Shown: positions 45,053 through 56,715 of the stretch, piece by piece
Layout of the letters: each line of letters opens with the position of its first letter
Numbering within the stretch: the stretch's first letter is position 1
Source of the DNA: Hygrocybe punicea
Taxonomy: Eukaryota; Basidiomycota; Agaricomycetes; Agaricales; Hygrophoraceae
Assembly: GCA_963556145.1 (NCBI GenBank)
Contig: OY744466.1
Coordinates: forward strand, 930,001-994,000
DNA: 64,000 bases
Reading direction: 5' to 3'
Translations under genes and position numbers: made by a program
The notes under the pieces: generated by a model
Seen by the model: the letters and a program-made list of their open reading frames with translations, nothing else
Told to the model about the DNA's origin: nothing
Database searches by the model: none

Positions 45053-47466
45053 TTAGTATATACGAGGCCTCTTCCCACCTTGCAACCTCTCATAGTCCTC
45101 CTTCGCAAACCTCTTCAGCCGTTTGGCCATCCCAATGTTCATCCCAAATATCTGTGTGAGCGCCCCCTCCTCGAAGTCATGTAGATCACTCAGCTCTACT
45201 ACCCCCTTCTCCACAAAAATAGTTGTGAACTGCTTGTAGTCCAGTTGCTTGCACCCACAGATGGGATCAGAATCAAGGCCTGTGAGCCATACGCCAATGT
45301 CAGGGTCCTTGAGGGGAGCCGAAGAAATGGCAGGTCGTTTTTTATGAGGTGTTGAGGGAGAGCTTGAAACCTGGTGATCATACTCCCAATCCCCTTTTTT
45401 GGGAGGGCTGCGGCTATTTGCCATGCCAACAAGGGCCATCATGGGCAATGCCCACGGAGGGATTGTATCGGTGCCCGAGGTGTTTTGTGGGGTGAGTTTA
45501 GCAGTCTTATGATGGCGAGGGGCAGCATCAGTGAGTTTTAGTTCTTGAGGAGGTGTGTCAAGAGTGGCCTGGTGGCGAGCCTGGTTATTGAACCATCAGT
45601 GCATGAGATGTGCGATGAGATAAATGGCCTTACCAAGAGTAGCGACCAAGTGATAAGGTCGTGGTGTGTCAAGTGATAATGCTCGCCTCCAGACATCACA
45701 TAACAGGGCCGACTACACTTCTCGCAGTACCATTTATCCTCGAGCTTCTTCAGCAATTGGTGCTCTTGTTGTTCCATGCTGGTGAGTGGAAGTGCCGCCT
45801 CAGGCTCCCCCTTTTTACCCTAATTTGTCTTAGCAGTTACAGCTGTTTGCATAATTCTTGGCAGTAAGTGCACTTTTTTCAATCAATTAGGAAATATGGA
45901 CTTGGTGGAATTTCCAATGCTGAATCTTGTATCTCATGAAATACTGCATGGATTGAGATGGGTGTAGAGGGAAAGTTGTACTATTCTTGAAGGGCTATCT
46001 GCTCCTGTAATTATATTTGGACAATATTTAGTGGGTGGTGAGTTGTAGATGAAACAAGAGGTAAACCAGTACTTTTTAACACCCAAAATGATATTGTCAA
46101 ATTATGGCATCAAATGAGCTCCTATGAAGATTGTAGGGAGAAAATTGTCCATTTTGTCAAGGGCTAGAAGTACATATACCGTGTTTTTCTTTATTTTTGT
46201 TCTGTGAGTCCATATTGCATCTATATGATGTTTGTCTGCATGGGAGTGAAATACCACAATAATTATAAATATGGACTCACAGAACAAAAATAAAGAAAAA
46301 CACGGTATATGTACTTCTAGCCCTTGACAAAATGGACAATTTTCTCCCTACAATCTTCTTCATAGGAGCTCATTTGATGCCATAATTTGACAATATCATT
46401 TTGGGTGTTAAAAAGTACTGGTTTACCTCTTGTTTCATCTACAACTCACCACCCACTAAATATTGTCCAAATATAATTACAGGAGCAGATAGCCCTTCAA
46501 GAATAGTACAACTTTCCCTCTATACCCATCTCAATCCATGCAGTATTTCATGAGATACAAGATTCAGCATTGGAAATTCTACTAAGTCCATATTTCCTAA
46601 TTGATTGAAAAAAGTGCACTTACTGCCAAGAATTATGCAAACGGCTGTAAACCAACCAGATATCGCAAAAACTCACCTTCTTCGAGACAGTATCCTTAGT
46701 ATCCTCCGCAGATGTATCGATGATGGTGATGGAGAATGATTTGACGAGACTCAGACCTTTGTTCTTGGCCTTGCAGGTGTGAATGTAATCGCTGACATCG
46801 GCTACAAGCCTTGCCCAATCATCTTCATCCTCAAGCAGCTTTGGGACAGGTTTTGGATTCTTAGGGCGATATGAGGCGATGTAGGCAATCTTTGACATCA
46901 AAGTCACATGCATTGACATTTTGACAGCTGCCAACTCGAGGAATGAATCAAAAGACGTGTTTGACTGGATCCCAGAGAGGTCACGACTTGCAGATTTGTA
47001 GGGAACGGTGAAAGGTATGTCGAAAATCTCAGTATTTTGGGTGATAGTATCAGCAGCTAAGGAAACTACACATTGAGTTTCAGATAAGATATGTCTGAGA
47101 ACTGGATGAGCTTACCGTCAGTGAGCATTCCCTTGAACTGGGGGACTCATCAATCTCTGGCTGTCCCCCATCGCTGTCTTCATAGTCTAGGTCTTCTTCA
47201 TCTGACAGGCTCTGAAGGGTCACATTCTTACTTACCCCTCCATGGGAACGATTGGCCGAGGAGTTTCCTATCAGAATAAGAGCCTCAGCACCTGCCATAT
47301 CCTTGTCAGCCAGGGATTCGGCCTGCATAGCTTTTACATGAGGGTGTGGTTTGGGTTGGGGTTTAGGGACATTTGAGGGAGGGACATTCTCAGTGTTTTT
47401 CTTGGATTTCCTAGTGCCGGTGGTGCCAGACTTTTTGTGAGCTGAGGACCATTGCTTGTTGGCCAT
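45053..47466 (-). CDS. passenger gene of the Tc1/mariner element
   Basis: Starts at the ATG 47464-47466 (MANKQWSSAHKKSGTTG). Exon 1 is Lys/Pro-rich then acidic (LSDEEDLDYEDSDGG). After an intron from GTAAGC, exon 2 reads TADTITQNTEIFDIPFTVPYKSAS..LEDEDDWARLVADVSDYI..DTVSKK. The second intron, GTGAGT..ATTAG, holds an 808-bp fold-back MITE; without it the intron would be about 46 nt. Exon 3 continues in frame (GKKGEPEAALPLTSM) with a Cys-rich site CEKCSRPCYV..HYHLTHHD. The C-terminus (LDYKQFTTIFVEKGVVELSDL..GMNIGMAKRLKRFAKED) resembles a SAM-type helical domain. No in-frame stop is seen. The role in transposition is unknown; target binding or partner recruitment would be a guess. Confidence 0.65.
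45840..46647. mobile_element. 808-bp fold-back MITE, copy 1
   Basis: Arms of about 376 and 379 bp face each other around a loop of about 53 nt (46216-46268). The ends are CAGCTGTTTGC and GCAAACGGCTG, flanked by TA (45838-45839 and 46648-46649), as for Tc1/pogo-type transposition. A second 808-bp copy is at 61360-62167. It lies in an intron of the Tc1 passenger gene. Confidence 0.85.
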
Positions 47467-47957
47467 GTAAACCTTAGTCACGTTGTGGAGCTAGGAGATG
47501 GGGGTAGAAGAGGAGAAAAGTGGTACGTTGATCGCATAAATATGTCAACCAACTCCAACTGGGCATGATTTCTCCAGATTTTTCCCTGGGGCTGCCTCAG
47601 GACAGTCTAAATGAACAGTTTGTAGTCTAAGGATCTTTTTTTTGACGGTTAATTAGGATGTTATTCATCACACTCGATTTTTGGGTGTCTTCAGCAAGGA
47701 GGATCAAAAACATGGTAAAATCAAAAATATAAAGTGGGGGCTGCCTAGCCCTGGGTTTGTAGTTAAAGATCACCCTATAACATTTGTCGATCCAAGGAGA
47801 ATTGAGAGGGCTAGAGCTCATGTGGGTTTGGTGCAGATTTCCAAAAAACAAAATGAAGTCACACGCCCCGACAGCTTTTCTGAAAACGGCAATAAACAAA
47901 TCTGTACCTGGGAAATGTGCAGATGAGATTTTCCAACAGACCTGTCAACTTAGAATA

Positions 47958-48097
47958 CTTGATTTCAATGTGATGAAGGAGAAGAAAGATTTTTCATGAT
48001 GAAATTTAGCACCACATTCAAGCTGTGACACCCAAGTCACAATTGTCCACTATGTATTACTAAAAATCTTTCTCCTCCTTTATCACATTGAAATCAG
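47958..48097. mobile_element. 140-bp TA-flanked MITE in a transposon TIR
   Basis: Inverted ends CTTGATTTCAATGTGATGAA and TTATCACATTGAAATCAG, continuing as an imperfect repeat of about 37 bp. TA lies on both sides (47956-47957 and 48098-48099). The joined site CTTAGAA-TA-CTGTACC matches the reverse complement of the right TIR at 53385-53395. Confidence 0.8.
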
Positions 48098-48151
48098 TAC
48101 TGTACCAATCTGTTCAGTTCGCCAGTCATGTGTCACACGCAATGCGAAAAC

Positions 48152-49498
48152 TAGTGATGCCAAAGTTCGGTTCGGAACCGATCGGAACCTGGTTTGAACC
48201 ACAAACCGAACCGCTGGTTAGGTTTGCAGTTCTGGCACTGACATGCTGTTCAAACCGCGTTCAAACACGGTTCAAACCGCGAACCGTAATGTATAGTTAC
48301 CTATGTAGATACTCATTTAGATACTTAATTTTTCACATTTTTTCTACACAGTCGCGTGAACTTAGGTCATGTGACCTTAAATATACTCGCGCGCAACTTC
48401 AAGTTCGACTCAACACTAATGTTACTCAACAACCACAGTGAGTAATGACTTTATTTCATATTTTACTGACATTTTTTTACATAGAACAGCCCCACGGGGC
48501 CCACCTTGACCACATAAATAAGGCGCCCGCGGTCGACTTCACCCAACAACCTCCCTCGCGTTCCAACGCAAGTCAGAGTGAATTGATGGCAGCAGCGGCA
48601 GCAGCAGCAACGGCAGTGGCAACACCACCAATGCCACCACCCCGACGACAACGACAGCGACAACAACAACGATGGCCAAATGATCCCCAGCGACAGCAAC
48701 CGCAACAGCAGCAGCAGCAACCTGCCACCTCAAACACGGATGATTGCGACCACTGCCACCTACAACACCAACACCAACACGACGACAACGACAACGACAA
48801 CAACAGGGAAGTTGAAGGCTGGGAGGGTGGTGCGCCCACCTACCAGCCCAGGTACATACGCTAGCTTTAACCCGTCGACAACTTGCTAACCACACACCTC
48901 ACAAACCCGGGCTGACGTGTCAACAGACACGCAGACGTCGTTTGCGAGGAATTCAGCATGGCAATGATGAAGAAGGACGTGGAAAGGGCCAACAACGGCA
49001 ACAACCACGCACAACAAAAATGCGGAAAGCGAGAGAACTGGCCGCGGAAAGCAAGAGAACTGGCCGGGAGAGTGGTGCACCCACCCCTGGTCGCCAGGTA
49101 AGTCTTTTTTTGTTTGCTGTCGAATTTTCCCCACCACCGCAGACAGGCACGGTCCATGCCTTCGACCATCCTGCCTCCATTCGCCCGCCAAGCACCGTAC
49201 CGGGCCTGAAGATGCCCCAGCCTGAAGCTACAACCACCCCACCTCCCATCCCACCTCCTGCTTCTCTCGTGAAACCCAGCGCCACATCAATTGATGTGCG
49301 CCTGGTCTTCACGAGGAGATTTGGAGGTTGGTTCGCAGTTCGAACCACGTTCGAACACAGACCACACGCGTTGAAACCGTTTGACGTGGTTCCAGTTCCA
49401 GTTCAGCATTTGGCTGAACCGAACCAACAGTTTCGGTTCCGGTTCCGGTTTTCCAAAAAAGTTGAAAAACCGGACCGAACTGAACTTCGGCAACACTA
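48152..49498. mobile_element. 1347-bp hAT-type MITE, copy 2
   Basis: Ends TAGTGATGCC and GGCAACACTA, with inverted GAAGTTC/GTTCGG sequence behind them. GCGAAAAC is duplicated exactly (48144-48151 and 49499-49506), the 8-bp mark of hAT elements. Subterminal GTTCAAACC-like arrays and a CAG-rich core match copy 1 (181-1102). The core gives long Ala/Gln-rich frames on both strands that are composition artefacts. GTGAGT/CAG pairs near 48440 and 48930 hint that the core was captured from a gene. Confidence 0.85.
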
Positions 49499-49626
49499 GC
49501 GAAAACAGTGAAATGTCATGCCTGTCATGCATCACCAGTGAAAACGGCGAAATGACCAGAGCATTCCCTTTTATGAATGTATATACAAATTTGGCCATAA
49601 TCATATGAAAGAATGGTTCAGGTCCT

Positions 49627-52600
49627 TCACTCCTCGTCAGAAGCCTCGTTGTCCCAATGCCATGTGAAATCAGATAGGCAGTACAGCCTGTTGGCTGTCT
49701 TCTTGCACTTACCTCTTCCCTCTTCCACAGGCTTTGGCACCTCTGTCTTTGGCACCTCATCAACACTTTCTGCATCCACCACCATTGTCAAGCCACCGTT
49801 CTTGCGCAATGAGATGCCTTGATTGCATATAGGCTTTTGGTGAGTTGCTGCCATAACATCTTTGAGGCTGATATCACTGTCATCTAGTTCTTCGTCGCCT
49901 TCGGGGTCTACCAACATGTCCTCGGCAACCATAGTGCTTGTTGCTGGCCGGGTATGACGGCGATGTTCACCATTCAATTCAATCCAAAAAGGGTTGTTTT
50001 TGTTGCGTAAGTCCCTTAGTTTTTTTTTCATCTCGTGTGACCTTAATTTGCCATGCAACAGATTCCACTCCCTGACGACACATAGCTCGAATGCCTGTTT
50101 CATGTGTAAGTCAGTATTTCATGATCCCTGTGTAATCCCGTCACTAACCTTCTGCACAATCTCCTTGTTATTCAAGACTTCATATGCTTTCCACAACCAC
50201 CTAACACTTGCATTCCGGAGTGTTGGCAGACAATCATCCACCCTGATATCCTCAGCGTTATCAATCTGGGTAAGTGTTGTGTCCACGACGTCTTCTAGAT
50301 AGCATTGATTTGTGATATGTTTGAAGGGCCTCTGTATGCCAACATCGCAAGGCTGGCCCACACCAGTACAGCCACCGGGGACAAAGTCAATGAGGATCGT
50401 TGGATGCGTTGCATACATCCAGTCAAGGAATTCTTCAGATCGATGTACGGACCACACATCAATCACCCACAGTGATCGTTGATCAGATGGACAACATAAT
50501 TTGGCCTTGCTCTCCTCGAAGTAAGGTGCCAGAATGTAATTAACAAAGTTCTTCATGGTTTGCTGATTTGCCCAATAAGTCTTGGTGCCCGAAAATTCAA
50601 AGCGGAATCCGGCAGCAATTGCTGCATCGTAACCCGGTGACTTCTTATCTGGGCATGATCACTCAGTTTTCCCATGGTATATGGCCTGGAATGGAAGCAA
50701 GACGCCATTACTGGCTATTGTAACCATAACGGTGGATGCCCGTTTTTTGTCCCCTCCTATTACTGTGACTTGCTTGGAACCAGTCTCTGCATACATCAAC
50801 TTGTCGCCAGCCGCATACAGACATTGTGTCCGATCCGAATTAGTGTACAATTCAGCAGGGATGTCATATTCCTTCAACAGGTAGGCCCTCCTTATTGCGG
50901 CTGTCTCACACTGATCTTCCCAGTCAACTGGGAGTTTTTGGGCAGCTCGAGTACCCTTTTGACGACTCCAACCCATGGCGCTGTGAAGCCATCGCCTCAT
51001 TAACGTATCCGATGCATGGAAAGTTGATCCATCATTGAAGACTCATTCCATGATGGTGGGCTCCTCACGTATAATTGTGGCGACCATTACACCACGTGCT
51101 GTGATCACTGTCAAGGGGACATGTCCATTCCAGAGCGCCAAGAGCCGACTCTTGATTTTCTTGACAACTACGGGATACATGGCCTTGGGAAATGTTTAAT
51201 AAGTGCCTCTTTCCACAAGATGAACTTGAAACTGACCAATACCCCTCTTTTACCTCCATTTGGGTGTCCAGGTGCATTCCCAGCTGCGATCTGCTTCAAT
51301 GTTGAATCTGACCACCTGGGTTTGGGGCCAGTGCGATCAATCCAGTCTCGGACTTGGTGTGTTGGGCTTGACGTGGCTGTTTTTTGCGTTTTCTACCCTG
51401 CGGTTTTCTATGCTTCTCTTTGATCATTCTCATGAGCAGGCAGGCAGGGCGAGTTTCCTCTGCTAGAGTGACCCTTCGCTTCTTCAACAGTCCAGAATCC
51501 GTCAACTCGGCTGGAACAATCTTTCGTTTGGTACCCCTGGGGCTGCGGATGCCTTCAGCAACTTCCTTCTCCCGCTTATTCTGGCGATGTCTACGTTGGC
51601 GGAGCTTGGCCTTTTCCTTTTTTTCCAGAATCCTTCCTTGTTGAACTTCTTTTTCCATAATCTTCTTATCCTCCAGTTCATGCTGCATTATCTCTTCATC
51701 CCTTGCCAGATTCACAGAGTATTCTTCCTTTGAACACTTCTTGAAGTAGGCCAGCAGTGGCGCTTTTCCAGCTCCAAGTGCCACTCGCACAGATGATTCA
51801 ATGCTGATCTTGGTTGCTGGCGCCGACAAGCTAACCTCCTTTGATTCAGCAGGTACAAGCTCATCGGAGGTGTCTGACATGTTGTCATCATCGGATGTAC
51901 TCTCATCATCGGATGAGGTTTCGGACAATGATGACTTGGCGTGGTCCACGTCACCAAGATGTTCTGCATCGGATGAGGCATGGGCAGACCTCATCTCAAA
52001 GTCTGAGTCCTCAATCTCTTCATCCGAAGCTGAGGCAATCAAGACTGGCAGGTTTACCTCATACCGGAACGTGGTGTTCTTCTGATTGCTGCCCTGTGAT
52101 ACATAAGATCAGGGTTCTAAGCCTGCTTGAAGGTAACACACCTGATCTTGATACCTTTCACAGACACGTAGGAGTACCTGGAGCCTAGCTATGGCTACAT
52201 GGTCCCGATCAGTCAATGGGTACCATTGTGGTAGAAAATGGTGTGCAAGTGCATTTCTGGCAAGAAGACCACATGAAAATGTGTCATTTTGGTAGGTGAT
52301 TAACATCTTTTTGTATTTGAATGTCGCCGATGTGAAGATTTTGGTCCACCAGTCCAGAAGACCCTTCACCTCTGCTTCCATTTCCCAGGCCAGTGAATCC
52401 CCATGCCAAATCACTTGGTCAAGGAAGTCCACAATGAGGGCAACCCAGTGAGTGTCTTTGCAGTTATAGATTGTCCCCAACTGATTGTATTTTCCCGACA
52501 TTAGTGACTTCCCTATGATGTCCAAATGACGTGGTCGGGAACCTTCACGCCACTGGCAGTGGCGAGCAGAATGAGCATTGCAAAGACTGGAGATGAAGTG

Positions 52601-53230
52601 TGTGTCTTGTATTGCAACTTTTGTTGAATCATCATGGCAATTGTTAATCTTGTGCATGAGCAGGTCAAGCATTTGATTCTCGTGGGCTGTACCAAGCCAG
52701 CCTGACGTAGCGTATTTGTGTAAGTGGATAATGTTGCTTGTGTTGCTAAACCCTTCGACTGATCTGGACCATGGCAACTGGGACAGGGACATGTAGACCC
52801 TGTCCACCAGCTCCTGGACGACCATGGCTCCCTGTCCATGAAGACTTTTCAGGGTCTGATAGGATAGCATCCAGCTCTGCTGGTTGTCAAGAATGAGATG
52901 GACTTCATTCCAGTAGGTGATAACCCAAAGGGGGAAATTCGCCGCTGATCCATGTACTACAGATTTCGCAATCCATGGGGAGGATGATGTTACGCATTTG
53001 ATGAGGTCTTTGATGATAGATTGGGAGGGTACCGGAGCAGCAAGGAGTGTTGCAATGTCATCTGGAGAAGCATTGGGCTGCAGTCTAGACAAGGAAATGT
53101 TTTCGGCCTGAAGCTGAGGTGGTGCATTGGATTTTGGGGGAATTTTAAATGTAAGAAAATCTTGGACTGATAAAGATTGACTAGGGAGCCTGAGTTGGAG
53201 AATTTCAGGGGGAATCTTATGCTCGAGCAT
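49627..53230 (-). pseudogene. Ulp1-like protease fused to a pogo/DDE_1 transposase
   Basis: From the ATG at 53230 (MLEHKIPPEILQLRL) the first exon encodes a Ulp1/C48-type cysteine peptidase: TIYNCKDTHWVALIVDF (His), WHGDSLAW (Asp), YQNDTFSCGLLARNAL (Gln and Cys). A 48-nt intron (52094-52141) joins it in frame to GSNQKNTTFRYEVNL, an acidic segment (ASDEEIEDSDFE) and a basic coiled coil. A one-nucleotide shift in a run of six A (plus 51380-51385) precedes VRDWIDRTGPKPRWSD and the DDE_1 catalytic core with NSDRTQ, WVIDVWSVHR and QPCDVGIQRPFK (three Asp present). TGA occurs at 51043-51045 and 50659-50661. After a last intron (GTTAGT..AACAG) the tail ends NEASDEE. The copy is probably inactive. 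Confidence 0.8.
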
Positions 53231-53503
53231 TGGAGCTATGGTACTAAATTTTTCGTGGAAATATGTATATTAATGATGTGGCGAAATCTGCCACCTGTCA
53301 CATGTCATGGCCACTTCTGGCGGTTTGGTCATTTCGCCAGCAGTGTCACGTGTCACATGGCCCAGCGAACTGAACGGATTGGTACAGTATTCTAAGTTGA
53401 CAGGTCTGTTGGAACATCTCATCTGCACATTTCCTAGGTACAGATTTTTTTAAACTTCAGTTAAAAAAATATTTATTACTATTTTCTTGCAATTGTCACA
53501 CAA

Positions 53504-54335
53504 AGTCATGTGATATGGTGAGAGGCCCATCTTAGTCTAAATCAATCATCTAGATTACACTAATCAAGCACCTCTCAGTTTTTTGGTGAAAGAGATAACT
53601 GAATGCGGCCTTGCCCTGAAACAGCAGCAAGGCCCAGAATTTGATAAGGATGTAATACACGAGAAGAAATGGTGCAGTGCAATACAAAGAAGGGGGTGTA
53701 GTATAAAGGGTGGGTGCAAGAAACCAAAAAACTAAGGTCTACAAGGGATCAGAAGGAACAAGAAGAAAAATAGAGGAAGGACATACTCGGGAGGAGATGA
53801 AAGGGTTGGTAGCGGAAATGTCTCCTCTGGAGTAAATAGTAGTAAGGAAAATGGAGTGAGACTGCGACGTGGGAAAAGGGGTGGAAACCCTGGGGTGAAA
53901 CTCGAGGAAAGGAGAGGCACAAGGGCTCTCAATCGTGGGGGGGCAAGTGCAGTCCATATACGAGTCTTGAACCCATAACGTCGGGCATGATTAGACTACA
54001 ATAAAGTAAACTTTAAATTCAGATAATAATGAGACTTCATGATGAGATTCCAAACTAAGGCACTATTTGTGCCTGGCTCCTCTCTCCAAGTAAGGATAAT
54101 AGGGCCCGACTCAGCTAAATAGAATAATCCTTTCTACATTTGTAGAGCAAAGTAAGCCATGTCTTATTACAACTAAAATATGTCATGATGCCGGTCACAT
54201 ATCCGTACTAATATTCACCACGATGCCAGCGTTGCCATAGTGGAAATTCAAACATAACTAGCACTTGTTATAGCTACTAGGTACCATGGGATTGCGAGGG
54301 GTTTAGCTGGTACACACATACCAATCCTTGGCCAT
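53504..54335. other. intergenic; no gene seen
   Basis: Between the transposon end and the carrier gene. A purine-rich stretch (53690-53930) gives apparent Pro/Ser-rich frames on the minus strand that look compositional. A short tRNA-like phrase (GAGTCTTGAACCC near 53960) does not extend into a cloverleaf. Confidence 0.45.
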
Positions 54336-55990
54336 TTACAACCTTGGTGTTTGTACATCCTTCAAATATATGGAGGTCCAAGAGCTGATCATGCCAGCAT
54401 GAGTCAATGGAGAACTGAACTGAATATGTAACATACCTTGCCGGAACAAACCCAGGGTAAACTCTACAACAAGCAGTAGAACTCCCCCTCCAGGTGCAAG
54501 ACGAAGGACTTTGGGTATAAAGCCTTTGTACAGCGCCATAGCACCCTCTTCTCGGGCAATAATCAATAAACTGTCCATAGAATTAATGTTGTCCGAAACG
54601 AAAACAGAGAAAGAAAGGTACAGACGCAGGGTACGTCCAGTTATATTTCCGAATGACGCCAGGAACATTACCAGCACCTTGAATACGCGACTTAACAACC
54701 TGCGGCATAGTGTAGGATATCAGCTGCCTCGTTCGCATGCGAAAGGGTAACTCCTCACATCGAACCTAAACGAAAGACCAACGTCAGGAAATGGATATAA
54801 TTATCAACAACCAGCTTACGGAGTGTTTATTGCAGTGCCAACAAATCCCCCAACCGTTCCCGAAATGAAGTTGTTCATCAATTGTCGTTGGGGATTCTGT
54901 AGATCTTATTATTAACCATGACAAGTGGCCACACAATGTTTTACTTGCCTCGGCTTTAGGGAGCATGCTCCGAACTTGGTAGATTGAGCCGAAAAAACCA
55001 CCATTCCACCATAGATGTCTACAAAACCACCCGTCAGCCCTCCAAGATATCTGAGACGATATTATTTACCTCCAAAATGTGGATTCCATTCCAGCATACA
55101 GGCCCAGTAGACCCTCCTTCTTGAGGATTTGTTTGACCACATCCATTGGCCCGGAAAATGTACTGGTTTTGTCTTGAAGTCTAATGCTGGATCGTCTGAA
55201 CAATCGAGACAGACAAAGGACAGACAAACTTGATTTTAACAAGTTCAAAAGGCACGACGACGAATGATTCCGAGGCTCCCGCAGAACAACCAGTCAATAT
55301 TGACAGTTGTTGCGTCATCTTTGCTTCTCCGGTGATCTTCAAGAACGTTGTGCCCCAAAAATCATTCGCGGCACTGGACTCTCTCGCTTTTCAGGGCCTT
55401 TCATTGAAGAAGTGTTGCACATACAATTTAACTGCGCGCTTCGGTGCTTCCAAAAGTAAGGGCGGAACGAGACCTGCGGATCACCGAATAATTTAGCAAC
55501 ATGGAATATATGCAGAACATCTATTGCACATACCCCTATATAATCTCCCCAGACTGCTTGCCACAAGCGACTGTGATTACGTGCTCACGCGACCAGGATG
55601 ACAGACAGAATCGTACCCTTCTTCTCTAATGATGGATCTAAAGCTTCCAACCAGTCCGTGTCGTGACTTTCCGGTCTCAAGTTGCAGCCGCGTTTTCACC
55701 TGGACATTGATTGATTGAGTCAACCGTCGTGAACGTTTTGTAGCATGAGAAATTTTAAGACTCACGACATCTGCCGATGAATGAATTATTTAATCAGTGT
55801 TTCCCTACATTCATGCCAACGAAAGTAGTTACCAAGAGGATAAAAGGTAAGAATTTCGGAAACACCTGCAATGGCGCCCGCTACAAAACTTGCGATAAAT
55901 GGCAGGGCTACAATTGGGGGTCAGAAGACGGAGCAACCCGCAACGATCATAAAACACAAATATAGTACGTTTCTTTTGCTGATCTGCCAT
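54336..55990 (-). CDS. ODC: mitochondrial 2-oxodicarboxylate carrier
   Basis: A mitochondrial carrier (SLC25 family) exchanging 2-oxoadipate/2-oxoglutarate across the inner membrane. The ATG is 55988-55990 (MADQQKK). After an intron: PLPFIASFVAGAIAGVSEIL then TFYPL. The next exon gives VKTRLQLETGKSRHGLVGSF and REEG. The second repeat is ATESFVVVPFELVKIKLQDK..GLLGLYAGMESTFWR, WWNGGFFGSIYQVRSMLPKAE. The third is SGTVGGFVGTAINTPF, VVKSRIQGAG, YNWTYPAS, IAREEGAMALYKGFIPKVLRLAPGGGVLLLVVEFTLGLFRQ. Three PX(D/E)XX(K/R) repeats and the ODC-type signature are visible. Many short introns interrupt it; the exact last exon (near 54336-54440) is uncertain. The start is 100 bp from divergently transcribed SRP9. 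Confidence 0.85.
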
Positions 55991-56089
55991 TTGCCTTGAG
56001 ATTTGACAAGTTGGTTGTTGTCCCAAAGAGGCAAGGGTGCTCCAAGCCTGGTTTGCCCCAGAGTTGGCACTGAGTGCGAAAAGAGTGCG

Positions 56090-56586
56090 ATGGTCTACAT
56101 CACGTCTTGGCAAGACTATCAAGAAGCAGCAGAGGCGCTGTACGAAAAATCACCAAACGATGTGGGTGGATATTGAGATCTCCCTCCTCCAATATATGTT
56201 GACGTCGTCAACAACCTGGTACCATTTAGACACGTTATACTGTCAAATGGAAAGCCTGTTCCGCCAAGCTCGTCTTGAAGATCACTGATAACACAACAGT
56301 TCGTTCCTTTTCGACTCTTTCGCAATTTGTTTTACACTCGACCGAGCAGTGTCTCAAATTCAAAACAAATTCTTCCATATTCCTCAACCGATTCGAAGCT
56401 TTGAACCTCTCATTATTAGAAAAGATGCAGAACCGTCATCGAGAGCAGCTAATCGCTTCAGTCCCAGAACATCCAGTGGCGATCCAGGAGGATACGAAAG
56501 CCGTCGCGCCTTCTAGCACCGTACCCCTTGTGGCAGGACCCGCAGCAGGAGGAGTGAAAAAGAAGAAACCAAAGAAAAAGAAGTGA
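56090..56586 (+). CDS. SRP9: signal recognition particle subunit SRP9
   Basis: Small RNA-binding subunit of the SRP Alu domain (fungal SRP9/Srp21), acting in co-translational targeting. Exons: 56090 onwards MVYITSWQDYQEAAEALYEK, SPND; an intron GTGGGT..TTTAG; TRYTVKWKACSAKLVLKITD; an intron GTTCGT..GAGCAG; CLKFKTNSSIFLNRFEALNL..LLEKMQNRH. It then has a fungal Lys-rich C-terminus ending KKKKPKKKK. About 140 residues. Divergent from the carrier gene with a 99-bp intergenic region. Confidence 0.9.
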
Positions 56587-56715
56587 AAATGACGATGGCG
56601 ACGAGATGATTTGATTCAGTTGAGCGAGAATCGCGCTTTGTAAAATGCTTACTGTACGGTTGCAAGTAAACCTGTTACTTTGTCAAGCTGACTATGTTAC
56701 TGTACATGAGAACCG

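Larger units (their letters stand above)
43341..47892 (+). mobile_element. Tc1/mariner element with a passenger gene
   Basis: Terminal inverted repeats of roughly 350 bp start TTGCCGTTTTCAGAAAAG on the left and are mirrored on the right. TA is duplicated (43339-43340 and 47893-47894). Without the element the flanks ACTGAAGTT-TA-AACAAATCTG match the uninterrupted right TIR of the host transposon near 53440-53470. It contains a transposase (plus strand) and a second multi-exon gene (minus strand) ending tail to tail. Confidence 0.85.
43289..53503 (-). mobile_element. pogo/DDE_1-type transposon with Ulp1 domain, left TIR interrupted three times
   Basis: Inverted ends at about 43289 (TTGTGTCACAATTGCAAG) and 53503 (reverse CTTGCAATTGTCACACAA). 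Each terminal repeat is about 270 bp. The right repeat (about 53235-53503) is uninterrupted and lets the left one be read piecewise: 43289-43340, then 47895-47957, then 48100-48151, then 49507 to about 49590. The three gaps are a Tc1/mariner element, a 140-bp TA MITE and a hAT MITE. The gene (49627-53230) has an intact DDD triad but a frameshift and two TGA codons. Exact outer ends and the target duplication are uncertain. Confidence 0.75.

Noticed and set aside
53930..53995. tRNA-like phrase near 53960
   Set aside because: A T-arm-like GAGTCTTGAACCC is visible but no acceptor, D-arm or anticodon arm pairs around it.
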